Shown: positions 51,837 through 61,280, counted from the stretch's first letter. The stretch: 64,000 nucleotides of DNA from Chlamydiota bacterium (GCA_013287905.1 JABDCW010000002.1:28185-92184); one strand, 5' to 3'. A program made the numbers and translations. Notes: a model not told the origin generated them from the letters alone.

Positions 51837-51895
51837 AATTTATTGGTTAGGTACTAGTACGTGTCAAGGCCCTCGCAGGCATGTACACAACGACA

Positions 51896-51950
51896 AGCAG
51901 GGCGATCGCGCCCTGACTACCTTCTTTGCTCAATTTTTATGAGCAGTTGC
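51896..51950. repeat. GGCGCG-type dispersed repeat, copy 3
   Basis: GCAGGGCGATCGCGCCCTGACTACC followed by TCAATTTTTATGAGCAGTTGC, a rearranged version of the repeat at 11097 and 16087. The rest of the 214-bp gap before ispH shows nothing else. Confidence 0.5.
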
Positions 51951-52050
51951 ATCGACATTCTGATCTTGAACTAAGGCAAACGAAATTTTGCAAGAACTCA
52001 TTCTTTATGCTATACTTTTACCAGCAGATAAAACTTTAAGGTGAATCATT

Positions 52051-53013
52051 ATGTCTAAGAAAAAACTGCTTCTTTCCCAGCCGCGCGGGTTTTGCGCAGG
52101 AGTGGAGAGGGCGATAGAGACCGTAGAAAAGGCCTTGCACATATGGGGGGCCCCCATTTATGTAAAGCATGAGATTGTACACAACCGCTATGTCGTCGAT
52201 GGATTGCGTGCCAAGGGTGCGATTTTCATCGAAGATCTCGATGCCGTGCCGGTTGGAGCGCGGGTGATCTATTCCGCCCATGGCGTATCTCCCGCAGTGC
52301 GCGAACAGGCAAAACAAAGGCAGTTAATTGAGATTGATGCCACATGCGGACTTGTCACGCGCGTCCATTCTGCAGTCAAGCGTTTTGCAAATCAGGGGCA
52401 CAAAATTATTTTGATCGGTCACAAAAACCATGTCGAAACCATCGGAACGGCAGGTGAAGCCCCGGAGGTCACGACGATTGTCGAATCTGTGGAAGATGTA
52501 AAAAAATTGACCCATAAAAATGAGGAAAAACTATTCTATATCACACAAACGACATTGAGCCTGGATGATGTGAAAGAGATTACCGATGCTTTAATCGAAA
52601 AATACCCTTCCATAGAAACACTTCCCAGCTCCTCCATCTGCTATGCGACAACGAACCGTCAAATGGCTTTGAGGGAAATCATCGAACAGACCGATTTAGT
52701 TCTTGTAGTCGGGGATCCGAAAAGTTCTAACTCAAACCGGTTAAAGGAAGTGGCCTCTACCCGGGGAGTACTCTCGTATCTGATCAACGATGAAACGGAA
52801 ATTCAGCCGCAATGGGTGGCAAATGCCAAAACGATAGGGCTGACAGCCGGGGCGTCAACACCTGAGCCTATTGTGCAGCGCTGTATTCAGCGTTTGATCG
52901 AACTTGGAGTATCAGAGGTAGAGAATGTTGTTTTTACTGAAGAAAATGTTGTATTTCAATTGCCCAAAACAATAATAAATGCTACGCTTCCGGGAAATAC
53001 CAAAACGAATTAA
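52051..53013 (+). CDS. ispH: 4-hydroxy-3-methylbut-2-enyl diphosphate reductase
   Basis: Last step of the MEP isoprenoid pathway, giving IPP and DMAPP. It has 320 residues. The three 4Fe-4S cysteines are in RGFCAGVERAI (~13), DATCGLVTRVH (~97) and SSICYATTNRQ (~197). Substrate motifs HEIVHN (~41) and SAHGVSP (~74) are present, as well as GDPKSSNSNRL (~224) and GASTPEP (~270). The ribosome site is AAGGTG. The last residues (GNTKTN) and the stop lie at the edge of an inserted dispersed element. Confidence 0.96.
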   Translation: MSKKKLLLSQPRGFCAGVERAIETVEKALHIWGAPIYVKHEIVHNRYVVDGLRAKGAIFIEDLDAVPVGARVIYSAHGVSPAVREQAKQRQLIEIDATCGLVTRVHSAVKRFANQGHKIILIGHKNHVETIGTAGEAPEVTTIVESVEDVKKLTHKNEEKLFYITQTTLSLDDVKEITDALIEKYPSIETLPSSSICYATTNRQMALREIIEQTDLVLVVGDPKSSNSNRLKEVASTRGVLSYLINDETEIQPQWVANAKTIGLTAGASTPEPIVQRCIQRLIELGVSEVENVVFTEENVVFQLPKTIINATLPGNTKTN

Positions 53014-53170
53014 AAAATTGATTTTTGACCACGTTGGCAGCAGCTGTTTTTGAGACTTGCCTCCATTGCTCAACTTATTCAAGTTGAGCTGCTTCGGCAA
53101 CGGTAATACCTAGTTCAAATTCAGGGCGCCTCCTTGTCAAATTCCCAATTTTTCAATGCATTTCGGTATA
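52997..53170. repeat. TATACCGAA-type dispersed element, divergent copy G
   Basis: It starts near TACCAAAACGAATTAAAAAATTG within the last codons of ispH. It contains the CTCAACTTATTCAAGTTGAG hairpin and GCGCCTCCTTGTCAAATTCCC. It ends ATGCATTTCGGTATA just before the next gene. Confidence 0.75.
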
Positions 53171-53188
53171 ACCGACATTTGAGGGATT

Positions 53189-54163
53189 ATGAAAATTTTT
53201 TTTATTTCTGCCATTATTTGTTTTTTTAATCTTTTGACCCTTCAAAGAGGTCTTTATGCATGGGATGTAGAGTTTTCATCGGCATTGGTTTCTAATGATT
53301 GGCCTTCTCCAAATAATTGGGAACTCGATTTAGGTTATAGAAGTGATAAATTGGAATGGAGCACCGGGATAAAGGACTTAGTAAATATCACAAAAGAGGT
53401 TCAATGGCAAAAACTCCGTATCGCTCAAATTGGCGGAGTGATCAATTATGTCTCTCCAAGAAATTATGCCATCAAAATAGCTGCCGACTATGGTCACATT
53501 TATGATGGAGAAAGTAAGGAAGCTGATTTTGCTGAAAATGATAAGACCGACCTTGTTTCGCTTACCAAAACCAAAGCCGGGCGCGGCTTTGTCTATGACC
53601 TTTCCGGTGCGGTAGGATATCGTTTAACATCGACCGGAGGCAGGTGTACCTTCACTCCGCTTATCGGAGGCTCCGTCCACGAACAGGATCTGCGCATGTT
53701 CAACGGACGTCAAGTATGCCAGGCCGACGTTTTGGGGGTTTTCATCGACAAGGTAAGACCTATCCATGGGTTAAATAATTCCTATAAAGCATTCTGGTAT
53801 GGTCCCTGGATCGGCTTAGATTTTAATGTAAAGGTCGAATACTGTGCCTATATTTTTGGCGGATTTGAGTGGCACCTGGCAAGTTATAGAGGAAATGGCC
53901 ACTGGAACTTAAGTGTTGATTCTCCCAAATTTAGTCAAAAGGCTTATGGGCATGGTTATATAGCTATCTTAGGTGGCAATTGGGAAATTTGGAAAAACAT
54001 TTCCATCGGGATTGTAGGACATTATCGCCGCTTTCAGACACACCATGGAAGGCAGTCAAGAAGAGTATTTACTGACACTTGCGCAATCTATATCTCGACT
54101 CGCTTCAATCAGGTAAAGTGGGCCTCTTACGATGTTTCGGCGACTTTAGGATGGCGCTTCTAG
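53189..54163 (+). CDS. Predicted outer membrane beta-barrel protein
   Basis: A 324-residue protein with a signal peptide (MKIFFISAIICFFNLLTLQRGLYA). The rest alternates polar and aromatic residues in strand-like stretches (WELDLGYRSDKLEWSTGIKD, YAIKIAADYGHIYDG, WIGLDFNVKVEYCAYIFGGFEW) and ends with an aromatic C-terminus (VSATLGWRF), the usual barrel signature for BamA insertion. Family not recognised. It is followed 9 bases later by a SNF2 helicase, an odd functional pairing that may only reflect compact spacing. Confidence 0.75.
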   Translation: MKIFFISAIICFFNLLTLQRGLYAWDVEFSSALVSNDWPSPNNWELDLGYRSDKLEWSTGIKDLVNITKEVQWQKLRIAQIGGVINYVSPRNYAIKIAADYGHIYDGESKEADFAENDKTDLVSLTKTKAGRGFVYDLSGAVGYRLTSTGGRCTFTPLIGGSVHEQDLRMFNGRQVCQADVLGVFIDKVRPIHGLNNSYKAFWYGPWIGLDFNVKVEYCAYIFGGFEWHLASYRGNGHWNLSVDSPKFSQKAYGHGYIAILGGNWEIWKNISIGIVGHYRRFQTHHGRQSRRVFTDTCAIYISTRFNQVKWASYDVSATLGWRF

Positions 54164-54172
54164 GGGGTATTC

Positions 54173-57100
54173 GTGCCTCTTTTGCCTGATTTCTTAAAAC
54201 GCTTTCACAGCCAAATCAGACAAGAAGATTGTCAACTTTCAGGAAATGCAATAGTCTTTTCAAGAGAGACATATCAGGTCCTCGTCACCGATCCGAAAAC
54301 AAAGGAAGAAATATGGGTTTTTCTACAACTTGATTCCGACGGCAGGTTAAAAGACACATTTTGTTCTTGTGATGCAGGGGACAATAAAAAAGGGTGCATC
54401 CATCAGGCTATTGCCTATCTGTCGATATATGGTAATCATTCTCAAGCGTTGCATCTTCGCTTCCATCGTTCCTTGTGGCACAAACTATGTTTTTCATTCG
54501 CTTCAGAAATGGACGATTTATTGAATACTCAATTCCATTGCGAGGGAAAAAAAGAATATTCTTGGCTGGACAAAGGAAATCTTCATTTTTCCATGACGCT
54601 TAAAACACCGGACAGTCAAGAGAAATTAAAAAAAATATTATTTGAAAGAGAAGAGGCTACGGAAGAAACTTCCCTGAAATTTTCTAATCTGTCGGATAAG
54701 GAATTATCGATGTGGGAAAGGGGCGAGCCCTCTCTGCGGTTGTCCTATGAGCTGTCGGTCTGGAGTGATTTGGCTAAGTACCTGCTCTCTTTGCAGGAAT
54801 TAAAATTGCCTTATACCATTAAGTTTACGGAGATAAACCATAAATTGCCGTCAGAGCTATCGGTCGATTTTCCCGAAATTGCATTACGCTGGACGCTTTG
54901 TGAAAAAATCTTAACGGCAATCATTCCCTCCCTGTCCACTGTTCACTCTCCATTACGGGTATATTATCAATCGAAAAAAGGGGTCGAAAAAATTACTTAT
55001 GATGCAGAGCACCGGAGGTTTGTTCCCATTTTTCACCAGGAGACGAAAGAGGTTAAGGGAATGCCGGTCGGTCATTGGACTTATGTTCCAGGGGTCGGTT
55101 TTTATTCTGAAAAACATCATGACAAATTGGCTGAAATCGATCTTAATGATGTTGCTGAAAGCTTAAAGAATCATGAAACGATTAAAACGCTTTTGACCGG
55201 AACCGAGATACATGATACTCCGGTTACCCTCTCATACCATCTTTTTTTTGATAAAGAGATAAATCTTCATATTGAAGGTTATCTAATGATTCCAGGGGAC
55301 GTTGATCAGGTGTTTGGTTCATGGGTGTATCATCAAAAATTGGGTTTTTATCAGGTCAAGGAGCTATACTTTGATTCTGTCAATACCATCATACCGGCTT
55401 TGAAGCTTTCTGACTTCATCACACGCCATCGCGCATGGTTGAACATGCAGGAGGGGTTTAATGTTCATATCAGGCCGGTCGAAGCAGACCTTGTCTACAC
55501 GTTAAGTCAGGCGGGAGAGATCTCCTTTTCACGTCAATTGCCCTTTGACGAAAGGGCAAAAAGCCTTGAATTTGATGACTGGGTTTATGTTGAAGGGGAT
55601 GGCTTTTTTTCTAAAACCCTCATGCAGACCAATTTACCATTAAATCCAGGCGAGAAAATCCCTGAGGCGGAGATTCCTGACTTTATCCGTAAAAATAAAG
55701 AGGAATTGCAACTCGTCGATCATTTTTTTAGTAAAATTTGTCCTTTTGCTCAATCAAGCGTTAGCATTGTGGTCTTAGAACCTCAAAAAATTCAAATCAT
55801 ACCGCATTATCAACTGGTACCCGAATATCAGAATAAGGTTTACCGTTTTTTTGGCGATTTTGTTTATGTGGAATCGGAAGGGTTCCATGAACTGCCTTCC
55901 TCTCTTCGTTTGCCTGAACGTTTTTCCCATGAGGTGACGATAGAAGGTAAAGATGTCTCTGCATTTATTCAAAATGATTTACATGCACTATTGCCAAAAC
56001 TTAAAGAGATAGATCCGCGCTTAAAGAAGATCAGCGGGCATCTCGTGGTACAAGACATTGCTTACGGCTCGCGGGGGGAAACTAAAGACTATACATTGGA
56101 TTTGGATTACAAGACTGATCTTGGATCTTTATCGATTGCAGCCCTTTGGAGGGCATATAAAGCAGGGGAACGTTATTTTTGCAGCGGGGCAGGCTTAATC
56201 GATTTTGAAGAGAAACAATTTGCATGGCTGCATGCCATACATAAAAAGCAGATCGATTTGCAAAAAGATACCATCACATTGTCGAGTATAGAGATATTGA
56301 GGCTGAACGCCTCAAATGAAATCGAGGTTCCATTATGTAAAAATCCGGCTCAGGAAAAAGCCTGGAAATTATTTCATGAACTGATCGAATTAAAAACGCC
56401 GGAAGATCCGGATATTTCCGGTTTGCAAAGCCATTTGCGTCCATACCAGGAAGCGGGAGTCAAATGGTTATGGTTTTTATATAACCATGGGTTATCCGGA
56501 CTTTTATGTGATGACATGGGGCTCGGAAAGACACATCAGGCCATGGCGTTGCTTCAATCAAGTATCAATAAGCGTAAGAAAATCCAGGATGCACAAAAAA
56601 AACATTTTTTAGTCGTCTGCCCAACCTCTGTCATTTACCATTGGCAAGAAAAATTAAGAGAATTTCTCCCAACCTTGCGTGTATGGACCTTTTATGGAAG
56701 TAATCGCAGTTTAGACCAATTTTATGAGAAAAACGATCTTTTGCTGACTTCTTATGGGATATGGCGCAAAGAGGCGCATCTGTTAAGCCAATACCAATTC
56801 GATATCGCTATATTTGATGAATTGCAAATTGCCAAAAATCAATCCAGCCGTATCTATAAAACTTTATTAAACGCAAAAGCAAATATGCGTTTAGGGATGA
56901 CGGGAACTCCCATTGAAAATTACTTGCGCGAACTTAAAAGCCTGTTTGATCTGATATTGCCCACCTATTTCCCGCACGATCAGGATTTTCGTAAATTTTT
57001 TATCCATCCTATTGAAAAAGAAGGTAATCGCGAACGAAAGGCACTGTTGTCGCAATTGATCAAACCCTTTGTGCTTAGGCGTAAAAAAGAAGATGTCTTA

Positions 57101-57850
57101 CTCGATTTACCGGAAAAAACGGAAGAAATTGCTCATTGCGAGCTTTCTGTCGATCAGCGCGTGCTGTATGAAAATCTTTTATCATCTTCTAAGGATCGGC
57201 TTTTAAAAGAGTTACAGGACAATTCCAATCCCGTGCCTTACATCCATGTATTTGCTTTACTTGCCCATTTAAAGCAAATTTGCGACCATCCGGCAGTTTA
57301 TCTCAAGCTTCCGGAGAAATATAAGGAATTTTCATCAGGAAAATGGGACTTGTTTATTGAACTTTTGGAAGAATCAAGAGAGAGCGGTCAGAAAGTTGTC
57401 GTCTTTTCACAGTATCTGGCAATGCTGGACATTATCGAAAGTTATTTAAGGGAAAAGAAGATCGGTTATGCCACGATCCGCGGAGCGACAATAGACCGCA
57501 AGGGCGCTCTTGAAAAGTTTAATAAAGACCCGGCTTGCGAAGTGTTCGTCGCCTCATTGCAGGCTGCAGGGCTTGGGATCGACTTGACCGCAGCTTCGGT
57601 CGTCATTCATATGGACCGCTGGTGGAATGCCGCCCGGGAGGACCAGGCAACCGGGCGTGTCCATAGAATTGGGCAAACAAGAGGTGTGATGGTATTTAAA
57701 CTGATGACAAAAGGGACTTTAGAGGAAAATATCGACGTAATTATTGCAAAAAAGAGGCGTCTAATGGAAGATATCATTGGCGTGGACGACTCCCAAGTTC
57801 TCAAGCAGTTTTCCCGCGATGAGATCATTGCTCTTTTGCAAATGAAATAA
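54173..57850 (+). CDS. SNF2/Swi2-family helicase with N-terminal SWIM zinc finger
   Basis: A 1225-residue protein. The GTG start at 54173 follows GGGGGT. An N-terminal SWIM-type finger reads FCSCDAGDNKKGCIHQAIAYL (~62-82). A long ~650-residue region of repeated WVYxxGxGFF-type units comes next (five copies, for example HWTYVPGVGFYS, SWVYHQKLGFYQ, DWVYVEGDGFFS). The ATPase lies in the last 450 residues: LRPYQEAGVKWLW, DDMGLGKTHQAMAL (motif I), DELQIAKN (motif II, DExQ variant), LGMTGTPIEN (III) and GLGIDLTAASVVIHMDRWW with ATGRVHRIGQT (V-VI). It remodels protein-DNA complexes or assists transcription; chlamydiae typically carry such proteins. Its end overlaps mutY by 90 bases on the other strand. 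Confidence 0.93.
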   Translation: MPLLPDFLKRFHSQIRQEDCQLSGNAIVFSRETYQVLVTDPKTKEEIWVFLQLDSDGRLKDTFCSCDAGDNKKGCIHQAIAYLSIYGNHSQALHLRFHRSLWHKLCFSFASEMDDLLNTQFHCEGKKEYSWLDKGNLHFSMTLKTPDSQEKLKKILFEREEATEETSLKFSNLSDKELSMWERGEPSLRLSYELSVWSDLAKYLLSLQELKLPYTIKFTEINHKLPSELSVDFPEIALRWTLCEKILTAIIPSLSTVHSPLRVYYQSKKGVEKITYDAEHRRFVPIFHQETKEVKGMPVGHWTYVPGVGFYSEKHHDKLAEIDLNDVAESLKNHETIKTLLTGTEIHDTPVTLSYHLFFDKEINLHIEGYLMIPGDVDQVFGSWVYHQKLGFYQVKELYFDSVNTIIPALKLSDFITRHRAWLNMQEGFNVHIRPVEADLVYTLSQAGEISFSRQLPFDERAKSLEFDDWVYVEGDGFFSKTLMQTNLPLNPGEKIPEAEIPDFIRKNKEELQLVDHFFSKICPFAQSSVSIVVLEPQKIQIIPHYQLVPEYQNKVYRFFGDFVYVESEGFHELPSSLRLPERFSHEVTIEGKDVSAFIQNDLHALLPKLKEIDPRLKKISGHLVVQDIAYGSRGETKDYTLDLDYKTDLGSLSIAALWRAYKAGERYFCSGAGLIDFEEKQFAWLHAIHKKQIDLQKDTITLSSIEILRLNASNEIEVPLCKNPAQEKAWKLFHELIELKTPEDPDISGLQSHLRPYQEAGVKWLWFLYNHGLSGLLCDDMGLGKTHQAMALLQSSINKRKKIQDAQKKHFLVVCPTSVIYHWQEKLREFLPTLRVWTFYGSNRSLDQFYEKNDLLLTSYGIWRKEAHLLSQYQFDIAIFDELQIAKNQSSRIYKTLLNAKANMRLGMTGTPIENYLRELKSLFDLILPTYFPHDQDFRKFFIHPIEKEGNRERKALLSQLIKPFVLRRKKEDVLLDLPEKTEEIAHCELSVDQRVLYENLLSSSKDRLLKELQDNSNPVPYIHVFALLAHLKQICDHPAVYLKLPEKYKEFSSGKWDLFIELLEESRESGQKVVVFSQYLAMLDIIESYLREKKIGYATIRGATIDRKGALEKFNKDPACEVFVASLQAAGLGIDLTAASVVIHMDRWWNAAREDQATGRVHRIGQTRGVMVFKLMTKGTLEENIDVIIAKKRRLMEDIIGVDDSQVLKQFSRDEIIALLQMK

Positions 57851-58900
57851 ATGCTGTAAAATTCTTTTATGTCCGGACGAAAAGGGAAGATTTTTTACAA
57901 ATTCCAGATCATGCCATTCAAATGGGTAAGGCGAAGATGACTTAAGGGACAGATGATTCTCCTGCACGTGAAAAAGATGAGGGTAAAGCTCTGCCCGGTA
58001 TTTAGTAAAGGAATGTTTGACTTGGGGGAAAGCACAATTCCATGCGATTTGATCCCCGAAATGGGAGATTAACTTATGAGTCAATTGTTCGACACTGACT
58101 TTTGGAGAATTAAGTTCAAAATAGGGAAATTCGTAAAGATCTGCCATGATAGTGCCCTTATTCCCTTTGGTAAGGCATATTTTACGGTCTTTAACTAGAA
58201 TGGCAACGGCCCGGTAGAGTTGAATTGCAACGGCCTTCTGAGGCTTTATGGGCAATTGATCGGCAATCCCCCGTAAATGGGCTTTGCAGCTTAAGTTTAA
58301 TGGGCATTGCATGCATTTGGGTTTACGTCCACAGATCGTTGCGCCAAGTTCGATCAAAGCTTCGCTGATAATCCATGGTTCTTTATGGGGCAGCAGATCT
58401 TGCGTCATGGAACGGATCTGTTTTATGGTCTTTGTCTTGGAGATATCCTCTTCAATGGCATTGTAGCGGGATAAAACGCGAAGGACATTGCCATCAACAG
58501 CCGGTATTCGTTGATGAAAAGCAAAATTCAATATCGCCCCTATTGTATAGGGTCCAAGGCCTTTAATTTTACTTAACCCCTCCTCTGAATCGGGAAATTT
58601 TCCGTTGAGCTCGGCCGCAATATATTTGGCACCGGCATGAAGTTGACGCGCTCTTGAATAATAACCCAGCCCCTCCCAGGCTTTCAATACTTCGTTTAAG
58701 GATGCATCTGCTAATTGTTGGACCGTCGGAAATTGTTCCATCCATCTTTGAAAATAGGAGATGACAACAGCAACCCTTGTCTGTTGCAGCATGATTTCGG
58801 AAACCCAGATGGCATAAGGGTCATTCGTTTGCCGCCAGGGAAGCTCGCGCCTCTCGGCTAAAAACCAGTCCTTTAATTCAAGCAGATCGCGTGTTTTCAT
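57761..58900 (-). CDS. mutY: A/G-specific adenine glycosylase
   Basis: Removes adenine mispaired with 8-oxoguanine or G. It has 379 residues from the ATG at 58900. The catalytic core reads RRELPWRQTNDPYAIWVSEIMLQQTRV (~14-40), the helix-hairpin-helix is LSKIKGLGPYTIGAIL (~108) with catalytic Asp in VDGNVLRVLSRY (~136), and the 4Fe-4S loop is CGRKPKCMQCPLNLSC (~188). The C-terminal NUDIX-like domain recognises 8-oxoG (LTKGNKGTIMADLYEFPYFEL). A longer frame to 59068 reads into a dispersed repeat. The last 30 codons overlap the SNF2 gene tail-to-tail. Confidence 0.92.
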   Translation of the reverse strand: MKTRDLLELKDWFLAERRELPWRQTNDPYAIWVSEIMLQQTRVAVVISYFQRWMEQFPTVQQLADASLNEVLKAWEGLGYYSRARQLHAGAKYIAAELNGKFPDSEEGLSKIKGLGPYTIGAILNFAFHQRIPAVDGNVLRVLSRYNAIEEDISKTKTIKQIRSMTQDLLPHKEPWIISEALIELGATICGRKPKCMQCPLNLSCKAHLRGIADQLPIKPQKAVAIQLYRAVAILVKDRKICLTKGNKGTIMADLYEFPYFELNSPKVSVEQLTHKLISHFGDQIAWNCAFPQVKHSFTKYRAELYPHLFHVQENHLSLKSSSPYPFEWHDLEFVKNLPFSSGHKRILQHLFHLQKSNDLIAGKLLENLGVVHANDIFH

Positions 58901-58955
58901 AAGGAAATGATACGCATTTTTGATATAAAGATAAAGATTAACGCGATGGGCGAGT

Positions 58956-59120
58956 TTTAAAACACAGAGGCAAGAGAGATACACAGAGAGAACTTTCTTT
59001 ACTGCTGAATGCAAAAAAGAAAAGCACTTGTTTTTATCGCATCGCGAAAAATAGTTTCTTAAAGCCAAGACAACCTTATTAACTTTTTCTCTGTGTATCT
59101 CTGTGCCTCTGTGTTTAATT
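58956..59120. repeat. AACACAGAGGCA-type palindromic element, copy 5
   Basis: Left arm AACACAGAGGCAAGAGAGAT and ACACAGAGAG; right arm CTCTGTGTATCTCTGTGCC then TCTGTGTTTAATT. It belongs to the same word family as the copies at 7312 and 10919 but with CAGAGG in place of AAAGGC. It fills the gap between mutY and the next gene. Confidence 0.75.
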
Positions 59121-59212
59121 TTTTTAGGGAAACTCGCACCCCAAGTTATTTATAGACACCGCGAAGCAGTTGGGTAACTGGCTACTTTGTAAAAACTTGC
59201 CCATCGCGTGGA

Positions 59213-59662
59213 TTATTGAACCGGAATCCAACGGTTACGTGCCCCTCTCATTTTGCCCTTCCGTTCGCTTGTTAATTTATCTGCTGAAGGCTTAAGTTGT
59301 GCCGGTTTAGCCGGAGCATGTTTATTGACATATTCGTTCAGTGCCTTATAAGCTTTGCCATAATCCTTGACTACATCGTGAGATAAACGATCATTTTGAG
59401 AAAAAAATTTTTCGACATTAATATTGATCTTGGCCCCTTTTTCCCTTAAAGAATTGATTTCAAAATCGAGATCGCGACTCAATTGAGCAATTTTATTGAA
59501 AATAGATTTGACATCATTCCCTTTACCCAATTCTTTTTTTTGAATTTCAGCATTTGCTTCCGATCTTTTTTTAAAAAATTTCGAAACGGGTTCCATCGGT
59601 GTTGATTTTTTTACCGGTCCTGCCGATGGATTCTGTGGAGCGGGGGATTTATTTGCAGCCAT
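59213..59662 (-). CDS. Basic, helical hypothetical protein
   Basis: A 149-residue protein; AAAGGTG precedes the ATG. The N-terminus is Ala/Pro/Lys-rich (MAANKSPAPQNPSAGPVKK), the centre is helical (SIFNKIAQLSRDLDFEINSLREK), and the C-terminus has another basic stretch (SERKGKMRGARNRWIPVQ). There is no membrane segment. It could bind nucleic acid or be a secreted substrate; I do not recognise a family. Confidence 0.65.
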   Translation of the reverse strand: MAANKSPAPQNPSAGPVKKSTPMEPVSKFFKKRSEANAEIQKKELGKGNDVKSIFNKIAQLSRDLDFEINSLREKGAKININVEKFFSQNDRLSHDVVKDYGKAYKALNEYVNKHAPAKPAQLKPSADKLTSERKGKMRGARNRWIPVQ

Positions 59663-59760
59663 AATTCACCTTTAATTTAAGTTGACGTCCTGCTCTATAA
59701 TTAATTATAAACAAAATATTTTATTTTTATCAAATATAAGTTTTAAAACAAAAACAAAAA

Positions 59761-59839
59761 GACAATAGGGACGCCAATTAAGGACACTAACGATTAGTTC
59801 TTAATTTCGTTAGTGTCCTTAATTGGCGTCCCTATTGTC
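59761..59839. repeat. Perfect 33-bp inverted repeat of GGACA words
   Basis: Left arm 59761-59793 begins GACAATAGGGACGCCAATTA; right arm 59807-59839 is its exact reverse complement; the loop is 13 bp. Extra CCTTATTGTC words follow to 59860. It lies between two minus-strand genes and may end transcription of the porin gene, but no U-run follows. Confidence 0.85.
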
Positions 59840-59897
59840 CTTATTGTCTTTATTGTCCTTATTCTTAGCGCGTTATATTTTACTACGATTACCTTGT

Positions 59898-61280
59898 TTA
59901 AAAGGCATAAATAGCTTCCAATTCAAATTTCGAATAGGTGTGCCTGCCGCCAATTTTTGGATCGGCAGCTTTTGAATACTCCACGATCGTGTCGAGTGTG
60001 ATATCATCGGTAAAGCCATACAGGCCCTCCACTCTCCATCCTTTGAAGTTGGTCTCTCCCCGTCTGGAACAGCTTGTCACGCTTTCATCCAGGACGTTGC
60101 CCCGGCAAATACCACTGCAGTCTTGCTCGGGCATTGCGTATGCTTCTACATATTGGTATTGGACCTCTAAGGCCCAATCGCCTTCTTTGCGCACTTTACC
60201 GATGAGCATACCGACATACCAACCAAGATTTTGCAATGTTTTTCGGTCACATGTCCCGGGTGCTCCCGGGATGATCATTCTGGGAGCTGCATGGTTGATC
60301 AGGAATGCACCATAGAATTTGACCGGTTTTGAAAGACAGGCAAAGGTGTCCGGGGGTAAATTATAGATCAATGTGAACTGAGAGTTAATACTTCTGAAGG
60401 CTATAGGATTGCGCTGAAAGCAGCGGTTTCTTCCATGTTTTTCCCAGTCGATGATCGAATAGATGAAATCAAAATTGGAATGGGCAATGCTTAAGAAACC
60501 CAATTCCACTATCCAGGCAAAATGGTTGACCCGTTCGTCCACCAGGAATCCGGCCGTGTGGATATACCAGTCAAAGTAGGGAGTAACCGTATCATATTTG
60601 AAAAGCAGACCATCAAACCTGCTTAAAAATTGGATGTTGGATGTAAATACGTTATACAAATTACCGCGGCGTCCAAGTTCCACATCGAATCTCGAATCAT
60701 CATCGAGATAGAAGTTATAACCAAAGTAGGCTTTTTTTAAGTGCAGGTCGTTATCGCGGCCGCTTCCATGGTATCCGTCAGGGTCGCCGAAGCATACTTT
60801 GGACCTCTTAAGACAGCAGTCTTTACAGTTAGGTTCCAAGTCATTTTGGTTCGCAGGGAAGCATGGGTGGTCATTATCATCGACCCCTGCCGGGTTGTCA
60901 TACCGGACATGGGCAACAGCCCAGGAGCGTTCGTAGATGCAATTGAAATAGAGGTTGCATTCGATATCAAAATCATTTCGGGAAATGGGAAGGCCTTTTG
61001 CATTGACAGAACCGCGGCCGCGCATCTTTTTACCGCAGCATGTTTCATTCAAATGACGCCATTCTGTACGAACATCGCCGCTAATGACAAGATTTGATTT
61101 TCTTTCGATCAAATCCTTTATCCGTCTCGATTTTAAAAAATCTCGTAAAGCATCAAAGTCCCGTTCGTTTAATTCTTCGTGGAAATTGGAATTTCCATCC
61201 TGTTCATCGGCAAATGCTTGACTGGTCATCAGGTAGCTAGCTGTTATTGCCAAAAACAGCATATGCTTCAAAAGTTTCAT
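59898..61280 (-). CDS. Cysteine-containing MOMP-like outer membrane porin
   Basis: A 460-residue protein; GGAG lies before the ATG. It has a signal peptide (MLFLAITASYLMTSQAFA), then a short linker and a predicted barrel with many aromatic strands, ending YSKFELEAIYAF (terminal Phe as for BamA substrates). Cysteines cluster in ETCCGKK (~80) and CKDCCLKRSKVC (~150), with others in CFPA, CDRKT and CSGICRG. These could form the disulphide-linked network known from chlamydial outer membrane proteins, which stands in for classical peptidoglycan. It resembles the expanded MOMP-like families of environmental chlamydiae more than classical OmpA. Confidence 0.8.
   Translation of the reverse strand: MKLLKHMLFLAITASYLMTSQAFADEQDGNSNFHEELNERDFDALRDFLKSRRIKDLIERKSNLVISGDVRTEWRHLNETCCGKKMRGRGSVNAKGLPISRNDFDIECNLYFNCIYERSWAVAHVRYDNPAGVDDNDHPCFPANQNDLEPNCKDCCLKRSKVCFGDPDGYHGSGRDNDLHLKKAYFGYNFYLDDDSRFDVELGRRGNLYNVFTSNIQFLSRFDGLLFKYDTVTPYFDWYIHTAGFLVDERVNHFAWIVELGFLSIAHSNFDFIYSIIDWEKHGRNRCFQRNPIAFRSINSQFTLIYNLPPDTFACLSKPVKFYGAFLINHAAPRMIIPGAPGTCDRKTLQNLGWYVGMLIGKVRKEGDWALEVQYQYVEAYAMPEQDCSGICRGNVLDESVTSCSRRGETNFKGWRVEGLYGFTDDITLDTIVEYSKAADPKIGGRHTYSKFELEAIYAF

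Noticed and set aside
58901..59068. 55-residue N-terminal extension of MutY
   Set aside because: It is read from the CACAGAGG-type repeat and is absent from the family; the ATG at 58900 gives a normal MutY.
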